Shown piece after piece: positions 1 to 11,400 of a DNA stretch of 64,000 nucleotides. The stretch lies in NCBI GenBank assembly GCA_000158655.1, contig EQ973338.1, forward strand, positions 684,800 to 748,799. Reading direction: 5' to 3'. This DNA comes from [Clostridium] methylpentosum DSM 5476. Its GTDB lineage: Bacteria > Bacillota > Clostridia > Oscillospirales > Ruminococcaceae. Below the pieces are notes generated by a model. It had not been told where the DNA came from and made no database searches. It worked only from the letters and a program-made list of their open reading frames with translations. A program made the position numbers and the translations under genes. How positions within the stretch are numbered: the stretch's first letter is position 1; the number at the start of each line of letters is the position of its first letter.

Positions 1-3000
1 GGTATTCATCGGTCTTTTGCAGTTCCTCTGCGTCTTTGATCACACGGTTGAGGATGCTCTTGTCGGTGTCCGACGGAGTGGGGATCTCTTTGTCGGTCGC
101 GGTAAACTGGTAGCTGCCGCTGCCTGCGGTGTAGACACTGCATCCGTCCTCGTCCAGACCAACATAGGTCAAACCATCGCCGTCTTTGCCGAGGATATCC
201 TTGCCACCCTCAGTAATCGCGGTGGCGTTTTGGATCGGAATGGTGATTGTCGCAGTTGCATTTGCGGGAACGGTGATCTCCCAGGTGAATTCCCCATCTG
301 CATTGGTCCAATTGGAAACTGCTGTTCCGATGATGGTGTCAATCGAACTGTTGACATAGGTGAGCTCGCTCTCAACACCTGCTCGGTAGTTGATGGTGCG
401 GTAACCGCCCGAGGTGGCGGTGATGCCGCCAAGGCCGTTGAACATCCACACGGCCGGGCCGCCGCCCATCATGCAGTGGTTTTGAGAATCCCATACCGCA
501 TTGCCGGGGGTGAGGTTGGAGTTGAAGGTCTCTCCCGCTTTGTCCCAGTACTCCCACAGGGTAGTTGCGCCATTGTCGATCATGTAGCCGAAGGAGCACT
601 TTTTCGGGGTAATTGTCATGTCGAGCAGCGTTTTGTGCTCGTTTGCCTGGCTGAGCGCGTCGTACATCGACTTGGTGCCGAGCACGCCGGTTTTAATCGT
701 CGTATCTGCAGCAGCTACAGCATTGACTAAGGTTTGTACGATCGTCTCCTTCTGCGAAGGGGGAACGATTCCAAAGTCAAGCGCCATCCCGTTTGCAGTC
801 TGGGTGTTGGTGCTGAAATAGCTCTCCTTGTTGTACACCCGCTGGAGAGCGTCGTACATCTTGTTGAGGTAACTGTCAAGTTCTGCATGGTCGCGACCGG
901 TGATTTCCGCCATTTCAGCGAGCAGCGCGCCGCAGTAATAGAAATACGGCGCCGTCAGGAAGCCGCGGTCGATCTTGCCCTCCTGGTTGTCATAGCCGAG
1001 CCAGTCGCCGTAAACATTGTTGGTGAAAATCGCGTCGCCGTCAGTGTCAAGCGATTTGTAGTAGTCAAACACCTTGACAAGGGCGTCATAAGCGATGTCA
1101 ATGTAGTATCGGTCGCCTGTCTGCATATAGGTCTCATAGGGGAAGACAAAATAGGCGGACGCCCACGGGATGTCAAATTCAGCCGGATTGTTTTCCGTGC
1201 TGACCCACGGGATAATGATTCCCGGCTTGCCCTCTTCCGTGATCACCTGGTACATCGTCTTCATATACGCCTCTGCCGAGGTGTAGTCGTTGAGGATCAG
1301 AGCGGTTGATTCCTTGGTGACCGACGCGTCCCCTGTCCAGCCGTTTTTCTCTCTCTGCGGGCAGTCGGTGTAGTTTCCGATCATGTTGGAGCGCTGCGCG
1401 CGGTAATACATGTCAAACACCTTGTTGAGGCGGTCGTTGGAGGATTCAAAGAACCCGGTCTGATCGAGATCGTCACTCAGGAAACAGGCGGTAAAATCGT
1501 CAGGGTTGATCTCGCCGCTGGTGCTTGAAACCTCTACATAGCGGAAACCTGTGTAGAAAAAGCGCGGTTCAAAGGTGTCGTTGCCGCCCGAAAGGGTATA
1601 GGTGCATTTGGGATAATGGAAGGTGGTGTTGGCAAAAATGGTGCCGTCATCATTGAGCAGCTCGGAGTATTTGATCTGAATCTGGCTGTCCTTCGCCCCG
1701 GTGGTGTTGACGCGGACATATCCCTGCATGTTTTTGCCGAAGTCGAGGACGTATTTGGTGCTCGGCTCGACAAAACCATTCCATTTGGAAGCGTCGATGC
1801 GGTCGAAATTGTCCTCCCACACGACTTCTCCGCCCTGGGTGACGCGGATATAGTCCACCACACAGTTTTCAGCGATCGTCTCCCGGATGCCGAGCGGGCC
1901 GGAGGTCGCGCCGTCGGGCAGGTCGCACTCATCGACTTTTTGGCCCGCGACATAGGTGGTCACATGGTTGTCCGAAACCTCGATTTTCATCTCGACAAAG
2001 TCGCTCAGGTCAACGCCGGGCACATCGTTGAGAACCCGGATGCCGGTGGACCAGTCGCCCGGATTGTGCAGCCGCACCGACCCATTGCCGGACGTGGCGA
2101 GCTGCCACATTGCCGGATAAGGGGTGCCGCTACCGAAGAGAAAACCAAAGACATTGTCCGTCTTGGCGGCAAGTTCAACCGTGTAGTTGCCTGAGAACGA
2201 CTGTTTTGTGGTGAAGGTTCCGCAGTTGGTCGGCATGATCAGGTGGCCGTTTGCGGTGTAAGGGCTGTTGAGATCTGAGTAATCCACCTCATGCATCGAA
2301 ACGGGTTTGACCTCGTCGATGACCTTAACGCCTGAAATTGTTGGGGAAACCGCAGGATCTTCAGGGAAAGTCCATTTGGTGGAGTCAGCGGTGTCGAAGT
2401 TGTCCTCCCAGATGACCTCTCCGTTCTGATACACGGCGATGCGGTCATAGTCCACGATCTCATCCGGCATCGAACGGAAGCCGAGCGGGCCGGAGGTCTG
2501 TCCATCTGCGAGCGTCGTTTCGTGCACCTTCACTCCGTCAATCGACGCGGTGACAGTGTTACCGACAATATCCAGCCGCATAGTCACAGGCTTGTTTAAC
2601 TGGATGTCCGCCGGGGCGATCTCGATTTTGTCCCAGTTTCCGGGATAGTGCACCCGCACGCCGCCCGGGCCAATCTGCCACATCGGCGGATTGGGAGAAC
2701 CGCTGCCAAACAGGAAACCGCAGACGTTGGAGAGCACGGTTGCGGTGACCTCGACCGAGTAATCCCCGCTAAAGCTCTCGCGGGTGTAATAGGTTCCCGC
2801 ATAGGCGGGGACGTGCAGCTGGCCATCGCTCGCCTGCATACCGGCGGGCGCAGCCTCTGACCAGGTCTCATCCTCGATAAAGGAAGGAGTGTCCCAGTTG
2901 GTGATCAGGTTTGCGTCAACATCCTCCCCCGCGCTGATGCTCTCCCGAGTAATTTCGGAATTCGCACAGGCGCGCCAGGTAGTGTCGGTGGAGATCACTT

Positions 3001-3733
3001 GGGTGGAACCGTCTTTATAGGTGATTTTGACCATGCCTATTGCACGGTTGCCTTGTGGATAAATGCCGCTGACCATCAGGCCAATGGTGTTCTCTCCGTT
3101 TTGCAGATAGGGCATCAGGTCAAAGGTGTTGTAATAGGTTTCGACGTCCGGAACCGGCTTTTTGGGGCCGAACACGAGGTCGCCGACCTTGCTCCCGTTC
3201 ATACGGGTTTCCAGAATCGAAGGGCTGCTGAAGTAGGACCGGGCGCGCGCGATGTTCGCAAGGTCTTGATCCAGCGTGAAGGTCTTGCGCAGCAGACGGG
3301 GAGAGGTGATCCACATCCCCTCGAGCTGAGCGGGCGCGGTTTCAAACATCCTTTCCTCTGAGAATCCGGTTTCCCGGCCATCCTGATCCCGGACGTTGAC
3401 TTTCCAGTGATAGACGGTGTCCAGACGGAGATTTTCCGGGGTGATGCCGGTCTGTTCTGCCGATTCCACCCAGCCGCTGTCCCACACGTCTGACTGCTCG
3501 TCCCGCACCACAACCCGGTACGCCTGCTGCTGAATCCCCCGGTCAGCAGAGCTGAGCTGCCAGCTGAGACGAACGTTGTCCGCCGCAACACCGAGCTCAT
3601 ACCGCGATGAGTTCAAAAATGTTGCGGAAACTCTTGTTCCAGTATCCTGTGCATACGCCGGGACCGTGCTGAGCATGGTGGTCGCGAGCATTGCAGCGGA
3701 AAGCAGCGCGCACAGAACTTTTTTCATGTTCAT
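1..3733 (-). CDS. Secreted alpha-L-rhamnosidase, GH78, 3' end missing
   Basis: This is an open reading frame of at least 1244 codons that runs off the left edge. The start is ATG at 3733 with AAGGAG about 8 nt upstream; a second ATG lies two codons in. Residues 1-29 form a signal peptide. A fibronectin-like rhamnosidase N-domain follows, then two jelly-roll (LamG-like) units with paired GFLFGSG...MWQ motifs. The GH78 (alpha/alpha)6 catalytic domain carries CPQREKNGWTGD (near residue 789), holding the likely acid Glu, and TTLWEYWD (near 1057), holding the likely base Glu. A C-terminal beta-domain follows, and the last visible residues (DTDKSILNRVI) begin a FIVAR-like repeat like those in the other glycosidases of this window. 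The expected reaction is hydrolysis of terminal alpha-L-rhamnose outside the cell. A FIVAR block and sorting tail probably lie beyond the window. Confidence 0.9.
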   Translation of the reverse strand, partial: MNMKKVLCALLSAAMLATTMLSTVPAYAQDTGTRVSATFLNSSRYELGVAADNVRLSWQLSSADRGIQQQAYRVVVRDEQSDVWDSGWVESAEQTGITPENLRLDTVYHWKVNVRDQDGRETGFSEERMFETAPAQLEGMWITSPRLLRKTFTLDQDLANIARARSYFSSPSILETRMNGSKVGDLVFGPKKPVPDVETYYNTFDLMPYLQNGENTIGLMVSGIYPQGNRAIGMVKITYKDGSTQVISTDTTWRACANSEITRESISAGEDVDANLITNWDTPSFIEDETWSEAAPAGMQASDGQLHVPAYAGTYYTRESFSGDYSVEVTATVLSNVCGFLFGSGSPNPPMWQIGPGGVRVHYPGNWDKIEIAPADIQLNKPVTMRLDIVGNTVTASIDGVKVHETTLADGQTSGPLGFRSMPDEIVDYDRIAVYQNGEVIWEDNFDTADSTKWTFPEDPAVSPTISGVKVIDEVKPVSMHEVDYSDLNSPYTANGHLIMPTNCGTFTTKQSFSGNYTVELAAKTDNVFGFLFGSGTPYPAMWQLATSGNGSVRLHNPGDWSTGIRVLNDVPGVDLSDFVEMKIEVSDNHVTTYVAGQKVDECDLPDGATSGPLGIRETIAENCVVDYIRVTQGGEVVWEDNFDRIDASKWNGFVEPSTKYVLDFGKNMQGYVRVNTTGAKDSQIQIKYSELLNDDGTIFANTTFHYPKCTYTLSGGNDTFEPRFFYTGFRYVEVSSTSGEINPDDFTACFLSDDLDQTGFFESSNDRLNKVFDMYYRAQRSNMIGNYTDCPQREKNGWTGDASVTKESTALILNDYTSAEAYMKTMYQVITEEGKPGIIIPWVSTENNPAEFDIPWASAYFVFPYETYMQTGDRYYIDIAYDALVKVFDYYKSLDTDGDAIFTNNVYGDWLGYDNQEGKIDRGFLTAPYFYYCGALLAEMAEITGRDHAELDSYLNKMYDALQRVYNKESYFSTNTQTANGMALDFGIVPPSQKETIVQTLVNAVAAADTTIKTGVLGTKSMYDALSQANEHKTLLDMTITPKKCSFGYMIDNGATTLWEYWDKAGETFNSNLTPGNAVWDSQNHCMMGGGPAVWMFNGLGGITATSGGYRTINYRAGVESELTYVNSSIDTIIGTAVSNWTNADGEFTWEITVPANATATITIPIQNATAITEGGKDILGKDGDGLTYVGLDEDGCSVYTAGSGSYQFTATDKEIPTPSDTDKSILNRVIKDAEELQKTDEY

Positions 3734-3785
3734 CTTCTTAACTCCTTTTCATAATAAACTGTGGATAAAAATCTTACCCCTGTTT

Positions 3786-3813
3786 ATTATAACATTTCTA
3801 TAATAAAGTTCAA
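3786..3813 (-). promoter_or_regulatory. Sigma-A promoter of the GH78 gene ending at the left edge
   Basis: On the minus strand TTGAAC (3813-3808) and TATAAT (3791-3786) are separated by 16 nt. They lie about 53 nt upstream of the start codon. Confidence 0.6.
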
Positions 3814-4119
3814 TGGTATTTGTTTTTTTATTTGTTTCGTTTGCGAAAATTGTGTAATCGGTTGACAATGGCGGTGTTTTTCTGTTGCTGAAAATAATCT
3901 TTCTCGCAGTAGGTCTTTTGAAACAGCGTGACCCGCACTGCGCGGCCTCTCAGTCCCCCTTTAGACTCAAACACTGCCCAGTTTGTTTGTGATGCAAATG
4001 TACCCACTTCTGCTCTATTCTTCCGCAAAGACAAGCAACGCCGAATCGGCACGTAGCTCGGCTCCAAAGAAGCCAGTGCTGGTTGACCTCTGGAAGGGGT
4101 GAATTGTTACCACAGGTAG

Positions 4120-4520
4120 CCGCTATGGGCTGCTTTCTTTTGCTGTCTGTAAACCGGTCCATACACTTTTTGAGCGAAATTTGGTCGTTTTTCAGATCTT
4201 CTGGTTTGGTATATATGTCTGGATGATCTTTGCATTTTCCCTATTGTATCCGCAAAATAGCCGTTGCACCAGAAGTTCCTGCTCCCGTATTTTTATTTCA
4301 GTCTGTCAGAGATCTTCGGCTGGCTTTTGCTCTTACCTGTTTCCGTAAAGTGTGATCCACTCATGTGCGGCGAATACTCACTAGAAGATGCCTCTCCGCC
4401 CTCATCTCATTGTACAGCTTTTTTAATCCGCCTTTCCGCACTGTTTGCAAATGACCCCACACCGGTCCTTCTAAACTTAAATATCACATGATACTCACAC
4501 CGATAGCTGGAGTGCACCTA
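4120..4520 (-). pseudogene. Decayed IS200/IS605-type tnpA (older copy)
   Basis: No frame is open throughout, but consecutive pieces of a Y1 (HUH) transposase can be read across frames: EYHVIFKFRR near 4500, NFWCNGYFADT near 4280, then after a shift AKIIQTYIPNQ, and finally EDLKNDQISLKKCMDRFTDSK near 4165-4215. The last piece matches EDIMNDQISLKELVDSFTGEP of the neighbouring copy at 4807-5282. Several frameshifts make it inactive. The sequence beyond its 3' end (TACCACAGGTAGCCGCTATGGGCTGC, with an internal hairpin) parallels the right end of the second copy. Confidence 0.7.
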
Positions 4521-4567
4521 TGTTTTCCTTTATTGCTCATCTTGTGTAAACTCTCCTGTCCTATCAT

Positions 4568-4660
4568 GATGCAGTTGTCAAACCTTCTCGATTGCAACAT
4601 CGGGATTTTATTTGCCAAGGCTTTTTGATTTACCTCCGGTAGAACCGGGGATTTTTATGC
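4568..4660. repeat. IS200/IS605-type left-end sequence of the older copy
   Basis: The stretch contains a short hairpin, CTCCGGT-agaa-CCGGGG, followed by a T tract. It is arranged like 5305-5405 upstream of the second tnpA: both have a ...CAAACCTTCT/CAGACCTTCT... segment, then a GCTTTTT or GCCTTTTT segment, then the hairpin. It is read as the end of a transposon whose tnpA lies at 4120-4520. Confidence 0.45.
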
Positions 4661-4675
4661 GGAAATCAATCAAAA

Positions 4676-4803
4676 CCACGCGTTGAACGCGTGGTATACC
4701 CAGGCCCTATAAGGGCCTATCTCCTGTGGTAGTCCCCTAAAGGGGGCACCGAAAAGCCTGACAACCACACTTTTACCACAGGCAGCCCCCTACTCGAGGG
4801 CTG
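4676..4803. repeat. IS200/IS605-type right-end hairpins
   Basis: Three hairpins stand in a row: CCACGCG-ttgaa-CGCGTGG (4676-4694), AGGCCCT-ata-AGGGCCT (4702-4718) and AGCCCC-ctactcga-GGGCT near the 3' end of tnpA. Subterminal imperfect palindromes are what TnpA of this family recognises as single-stranded DNA, so these are taken as the right end of the second element. Confidence 0.55.
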
Positions 4804-4806
4804 TTT

Positions 4807-5282
4807 CTATTTGCCCTGTTTTACCGGCTCACCCGTAAACGAGTCTACCAACTCCTTGAGACTAATTTGATCATTCATAATATCCTCCTGCAATTGATTC
4901 TGTATGTACTCTTTGATTGCACCTTCGTACTTCCCAACTGTGTCCACATAATACCCTCTGCACCAAAAATGTTGATTCCCATATTTGTACTTCAGCTTGG
5001 CGTGTCGGTCGAATATCATCAGGCTGCTTTTACTTTTCAAGTATCCCATGTACTGCGCCACACTCATATGCGGCGGTATCGCTACAAGCATATGGATGTG
5101 ATCCGGGCAACATTCTGCCTCTATGATCTCTACTCCTTTTCGCTCACTTAACTCTCTCAGTATTTTTCCAACGTCTGCTCTCAACTTCCCATATATCATT
5201 TGTCTACGATACTTCGGCGAGAATACGATGTGTTACTTGCATCTCTCCATTTGCTGTGTGATAAACTTTTTACGTCATCCAT
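4807..5282 (-). pseudogene. tnpA: IS200/IS605 transposase TnpA, disrupted near its N-terminus
   Basis: A Y1-family HUH transposase for peel-and-paste single-strand transposition. From 5199 to 4807 the frame is open (130 codons) and contains the HUH motif (CCPDHIHMLV) and the region of the catalytic tyrosine (GYYVDTVGKYEGAIKEYI). The family start lies farther upstream: ATG at 5282 gives MDDVKSLSHSKW, which agrees with the family N-terminus. Two extra bases then shift the frame, and in the frame that restores HIVFSPKYRR an in-frame TAA (5235-5233) stands where the family has Tyr. The gene therefore cannot make full-length TnpA. No tnpB follows. The 130-residue remainder could in theory be made from an internal start, but it lacks the first beta strand. 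Confidence 0.8.
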
Positions 5283-5304
5283 TTGACTTGACCCTCCTGT
5301 GTTT

Positions 5305-5405
5305 TGATGGTGTGGCTGCCAGACCTTCTCCATTCTACCACGCTGGGGGTTCTTCCTTTTGCTAAAGCCTTTTTACCCACCCCCGGTTCAACCAGGGGTT
5401 TTTTC
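5305..5405. repeat. IS200/IS605-type left end of the second copy
   Basis: The stretch carries an imperfect hairpin CCCCGGTT-ca-ACCAGGGG followed by TTTTTTC, in the same order as the sequence at 4568-4660. It sits on the 5' side of the disrupted tnpA. Confidence 0.45.
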
Positions 5406-5425
5406 TTGCCTACTCGGCGACAACA

Positions 5426-5460
5426 GAAAAACAGGCGCCCGGTGGTAACCGGGCGCCTGT
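5426..5460 (-). terminator. Intrinsic terminator after the 1982-residue glycosidase
   Basis: A 13-bp stem, ACAGGCGCCCGGT paired with ACCGGGCGCCTGT and a 4-nt loop, is followed on the minus strand by TTTTTC. It lies 12 nt beyond the stop codon. Confidence 0.85.
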
Positions 5461-5472
5461 CAAAAAGCGCTC

Positions 5473-8400
5473 TTATTTCTGTTTTTTCGTGAGCACAAAG
5501 GCTGCGCCTGCGAGCAGAAGCATCGCTGCTGCCGCTGCGGCAGTGTTTGCATCGCCGGTTTTCGCTGTTCCGCCGGATGCCGTTACAGCCGCATCGCCCT
5601 CAAGGTCCGCTGCTCTGAGCGGAGTGAGCGCTTTGTAGGCTGCTTCGAGTTCGTCAGCCGCCGCCTGAATCGCCGCATTGTTTTCATCGGTCGCTTCGAG
5701 GTTTTGATCGCTGAGCAGGCTGTTCGCCGCATCGAGCGCGCGGTTAAACCAGTCAACGCTCTCAGAGGTGTAGCCGCTCAGGTCGATGTTTGCAACTGCA
5801 GCAACTACTTTCTCGAGGATGCTCTTATCCGCTTTGTAACGGAGGTTCATCATCGCGATCAGCAGATCGTCCGCCGCCTGATCAATCTCCTCCTGAGTGG
5901 AGGCTTTGTCAGCGAGGACATCGTTCGCCGCTTTGAGGGCGGTCACAAATTCCGCCTGGCCCGCTTCGATGTAGAGCGAGAGATCATAAGTTTCGGCCAC
6001 GCGGATAGCTGCTTCGAGTACGCTCGTGTTTTTGAGCACCAGCTTTGCAACCGCTGCGTCAAGCGCTTCCCGCGCCGCGTCGATTTCGCCCTGAAGGGCG
6101 TTCTCATCATCGCGGACGACGATCGCCGCTTTGAGCGCTGCTGTGACAGCGTCCTTGTCGGCCTGCGAGTTTCCGTAGAGGTCGAGGTCAAGGCCCTGCG
6201 CCGCTGTGATCGAGGCGATCAGTGCCTCTTTGTCGCCCTTCTGGAAGTCGAGCATGTGAATGGCGTTCATCAACAGTACCCACGCCTCGTCAACTTCCTG
6301 CTGAGTGACGGTGGGATCGCCGTAGACATTGGTCGCGTGCTCAAACGCACCGGTAAACTTCGCCTGCACGAGCGGAATGAGGTGTTCCGTCCGGCCCGCA
6401 TCAATCTGCGCCTGGGCGTAGTCAAGGACGTATTTGAGAATCGACTTGTCAGTGTCAATCGCCGGCTTGTCTTTCACTTCAATGGAAAGAATTGCAGTTG
6501 CAGGCAGTCCGTTTGCGAAACGGGCAACCACATAGGCTTTTCCTGCGCTGCGTGCGACGATGGTCGGGGTTTCCGTATCGGTGTTCAGAAGATCTGCGAC
6601 CTCAGAGGGAGTGCCGTCAGAATCTTCTATTGTCCAATAGACCGAGTTGTCCGAAAGGCTCGACGGGGTAACAACCGCCGAAATCGGGAGCTGTTCGCCC
6701 ACTGTCAACGCAGTGGAAGCTCCATCTGTCTCGATTTTGATATCCCCCATTTTAGGCGGATCGTTCGAGACATTGCCCGCCCGCAGTTCTGCGAGCTGGA
6801 GGCGGCTTGTTCCCGCAGCGGTGCTGCCTTCGTCCCAGGTTGGATACCCGAGTTTTGTAACGACAACGCGGACATACTGCGCCTCCACTGTGTCGAATTC
6901 ACAGACATACGGTCCGCGCTGGTTCTGCACGCCAGTCGCTGTGTAGACAACGGTGAAGTCTTTCCCGTTGGTGCTGGTTTGGATGGTGAAGTCCTCGGGG
7001 AAGTTCGCGGTGACACCGCTCCCCTTCTCGATTGCTTCAACGTCGGTACGGGGATAGAGCTCGACATAGTTGAGCTTGTTTACAGCCCCAAAGTTCACCT
7101 GCACCCAGAACGGGTTAGCCGACACATCGCGGTTGCTCGAACCGTTGGTGGTAAAGCCCTTGATGCCACTCGGGGAATCCTTGCCTTCACTCGTCAGTTT
7201 GCCGTCGACGAGGTTTTCATACGTCCAGCTGGGCGCTGCGATGTAAGGCTGATTGGAGGTGACTTCCTTGCCCCGTGCGATGTTTTCCGGGTTGCGGTAA
7301 TTGTTGTAGACCTCCATCTCCTCAAGCTGGACATACATCTGGTTCTCACCTGCAATCGGCTTGCCGAGCTTGGTGACGTAGAGGCGGACATAGCGCGCAC
7401 TCTGGGAATCAAAGTTGTAGGTCACAGGTTGGTTGTTGGGGTTGTCCGCGCCTTCGACGCTGTAGACATCCCGGTACTCGCCATCCTCTCCCTTGACCTG
7501 AATCTTAAAGGTATCGGGGTAGTTGGGGGAAGTTCCCTCACCGTCCACGCTCGAGACGTCCCGACGCGGATAGAGTACCACCTGGTTGAGGGTGGTGATT
7601 CGGCCGAGGTCGATTTCAACTGAAATCGGGTTTGCCGGGGTCTGGGTCGGATACGGGTTGGAGGTATAGCCCTTAGGAGTGGTGGAACAGTCGAACTGAC
7701 CGTCGGTCAGATAGCTGCTGTCCCAGCCTGAGCCGTTGTATGAATCGTTGGTGTTGACCTTGCGATTGAGCGCAAGGTTTTCATTGGTGGTGTCGTTTGT
7801 CAGAGATTTAAAGGAAGCAGTCAGGCTGATATCCTGATTCATCACCACATACATCAGACGGTCTGGGGTCGAAACACTGCCGGACCATCCGGTAAACTGG
7901 TTCATATCGTCCGGAACTGCCTCAATCGCCACGACAGAGCCCGCCGGATACGACTTGGTCATTGGCATTTCCTCATCGTTGCCCAACACAACGGCGCTGC
8001 CGCTGCCCGATTTTTTCAGAGTCAGTGTGTATTCCTGGCTCGGGTCGACTGCACGGCTGTACGCCATGATCTCATTGAGCTGGATGCGGTAGGCATTTGC
8101 AACCCCCTCATCGCCCGCGAGATCGCCGAGCCGGAGCACCCGGATGCGCATGAAGCGGGCTTTCTGACTGCCCACATCAAAGGTCTGTGCCTGTCCCTCG
8201 GGGTTCTGCTCCACTACAACATGTTTGGCGTCGGTATAGTTTGCACCGTCGTCGCTGACCTGCACGAGGAACTCTTTAGGGAAATTCGGGGTTTTGCCGT
8301 CCGCTGTGGAGGCATCGGTCCGCGGGTAGATCGTCACGGTGTCAAATGATTTGGCAGAGCCAAAGTCAAACGTCAGATCCTGCGGGCTGTCCGAGATATC

Positions 8401-11400
8401 CCCGTTCTCCCCGACGTTTTTGATGATATTGGTGGTGTATTTGCTGTCGACGTTGCCGTCAGTGAGGTTGTTTCTGCTCCAGGTCGGAGCGGCTTCCATC
8501 GAATCGGTGGTGGTCACAGTCGCGCCGAGCGCCACATTGGTAAGTGCCGCATAGGCGGTGTTGAGCGAGAGGTTGACGTCGTCCTCCATCGAAAGGTCAA
8601 TCGTCCTGTTCGCAGAGAACCGGTCTCCTTCCCAGTTCATGAATCGGAAATTCTCTCCATCCACCGCTTTCAGGGTTGCCTTCTGTCCGTTTTTGACGAC
8701 AATCGAGGCGGGCAGCGAATATGTTCTGCCGTCGTACTCCACCTTGACGTCCGCATTGTCCGGGTTAGAGAGCACAATGCGGGAGTATTCCTTCACCGGT
8801 TTGAGGCTGAAGCCCGCATTCAGTGTGAGGTTGTTGTTCACCTTCAGGGTGAGCAGATCGTCGTTCGAGCCGATGCTGCCCGACCAGCCTGCAAAGTCAT
8901 ACTTGCTGTCTGGAACTGCCTGAACAGTCACTTCGGTGCCTGCCGGAACCGTCTGGCTGTAGGGGAGGTCAACCGCTGTGCCATCGACCAAAACCTGTCC
9001 GCCAGCACTGCCGGTGATATTGAGCGCGTACTCGCTCTCAGTGCCGTCCGCAAGGACGTCCGCTGTAATCTCCCAGGTTCCGGGAGCTGCGTTGAAATAG
9101 ATGTAATTCGCATCGTTGGAGGTGTAGGTAAATCCGTCCACCGTTCCGGCTGCCGCGCCGTTTTCAAACACCACGGTGCCGCCGACGGTCACCCGCATGT
9201 TCTCGCCCGCGAAGCGGGGCACTGCGACAACCGCCTGGGTCTCAGCCGGGGAAACGAGATTCATAGAAAGCGTTTTTGCCTCGGGGTCGCGGGTGATGTC
9301 AACGACAATGTCGCCCTTGACCGAGGGGACGGACACGCTCGCCTGGTTGAGCTCACCGAGATCGGGTTTGACCTGGTAGCTGTCATAACCAGCGGAGAGC
9401 GGCGCAACGCCCGCCATGTATTTGGACATCGAGATCAGCGGGCCGCCCGACCAGGCGTGGTTGCGGGTGCCGCCGTTTTTGTCCCAGACTTCCCACAGGG
9501 TGGAATAGTTGTCGTTGACCATCGGGGTGTAACGGCGGACCATTCTGTCCTGCGCGTCCTCCATGTAACCCATTTCGCAGAGGGCGTCGAGGACGTATTT
9601 TTCCATGTAGGGGCTTGCGTTTTCAACGGTGTTGAGCACCTCGCGCACCGCTGGGTACTGGCTCTTGTCCACGAGGCCGGCGAGTAAGGCGACAGCATTT
9701 GCGCGGTCGTCCGGACGCGCCTGGTTCGTTGATTTAAAGCCGTCTTCGGTCCAAAAGCTGTTGTAATTCATCTGAATCGAGAGCAGGCGCTCCTCCATGG
9801 CAGGGATGTCCTCGTCGTGGCCGAGCTCCTGTGCCATCTGCTTGACTGCGGTCAGCGCCTTGTAATACCAGGCGTTTTCCAGCGCCGGAACATCTGAATT
9901 GGAACCCCAGTCGGGCCAGTCCCAGCTGCCGCCGCGGTGGATGACAAGACCGTTGTCTCCCATTTCCCAAAGATTGAGATAGTTTTTCGAGGGTTCATAC
10001 ATCATCTCAAGAATGTCGGTTTTTCCGGTGTAGAGATAGTACTCCCAGTAGCCGCACACACCCGCGAGCTCCTGCATCGGAAGCTCGAAGTAATCCCCCT
10101 GAATCGGGACAACCGTCTGGAGGACATTGGTGTTTTCATCGAGAAAACCGAGCTTGGAAGTCAGGCCCTTCTCGTAGAGCTGATAGGACTGCTCATCGAG
10201 TGCGTACATCATCATCATCATTTCGTTGGTGACGTCGCCCCACCACTGCGCGCGTTCCCGGTCAGGGCAGTCCATGTAGTTGTCGCGCATCGTCACATAG
10301 AGGGTGCGCAGCGACATCTCCCACAGCTTGTTATAAAACTCGTTGTCGCTCGAGAACGAACCCTCAAACTCGGTGTTGTAGCCGCTCTCGCGGTATTGCA
10401 GGCTGATGACCTTGACGCCGGCCGGGATGCGGTAGTTCACGTTTTCCCCGTTGAACCAGCCCAGGGCCTCAAATTCCTGTTCACCCTCTTTGGTGATATA
10501 GGTGCTGCGCACCGCGCCGATGCCGGTGTTCTCAGTCGTCATCTGAATTTCCAGGCCGGCCGGAGCCTCTACCTTCAGGTAGGGGGTCATCTGCGCATTG
10601 TAAGGGATCTTCATCGTCAAGGTTTCCTGCGCTGTGGTGGTGTAGTTCCGGTAGTCGTCCATATTCTCGTATTCCTTGAGGCCGAAGTCCTTCAGGAGCG
10701 GAATGGAGCGCTCATAGAGCTGGTTCCACGGAGCACAGGGAGCCTGCCCGTATTCAGTTGCGTTTGCCCAGTCGGAATCGTCAAAACCGGGCTGCGTCCA
10801 ATTTTCGTCTGCAAGCCGCGCGTCGTACATGATGTTCGACTCGGGGATGCGGTAGTTGGGCTGAGGATAGACGGTGTCTCGCAGGTGTGCCGGGTCCATC
10901 TTGACCTTCCAAGAGCTGTCGCTCTTGAGGCAGTTTGCGCCGAGCTCCGCCTCAAAAAGGAATCCGCCCTGTCCGCTGTCCACGTTGGAGTAGCTGCGCA
11001 CCCCGTCGCGGCGGCCCCAGTACCACACCTGTACAGCGATGGTGTTGGTGCCGGTATGTAGGTATTGGGTGATGTCGACGCTGTCGTAATAGCTGTCCTC
11101 GGGTGTCGGTCCGCGTTTTAGCGCACCCTCAAAGACGACCATTTCGCCGTTGATGTAGAGCCAGTAGCGGGAATCGACCGCAATGCGGGCGGTCACCTGC
11201 TCCGGCACCTCGTCAAGCTCGACTGTTTTGCGGAAATTCATCCAGGTGTCGTACCGGGTGCTGTTGTCCTTGTCCCAGATCCACTGGGCATCCCAGGTGC
11301 TGACCGGCTCCTGTTCCTCCTGTGCAGCATCCTGCGCCGCGCTCGCAAGGCTGCTCAAAACTGGACTGCACAAAAGGCAGAGCACAACCAGCAGGCTCGC

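Noticed and set aside
5704-7623. A 639-codon open frame on the plus strand
   Set aside because: It is the antisense of the glycosidase at 5473-11421; high GC at third positions leaves long open antisense frames. It has no ribosome site or family motif.
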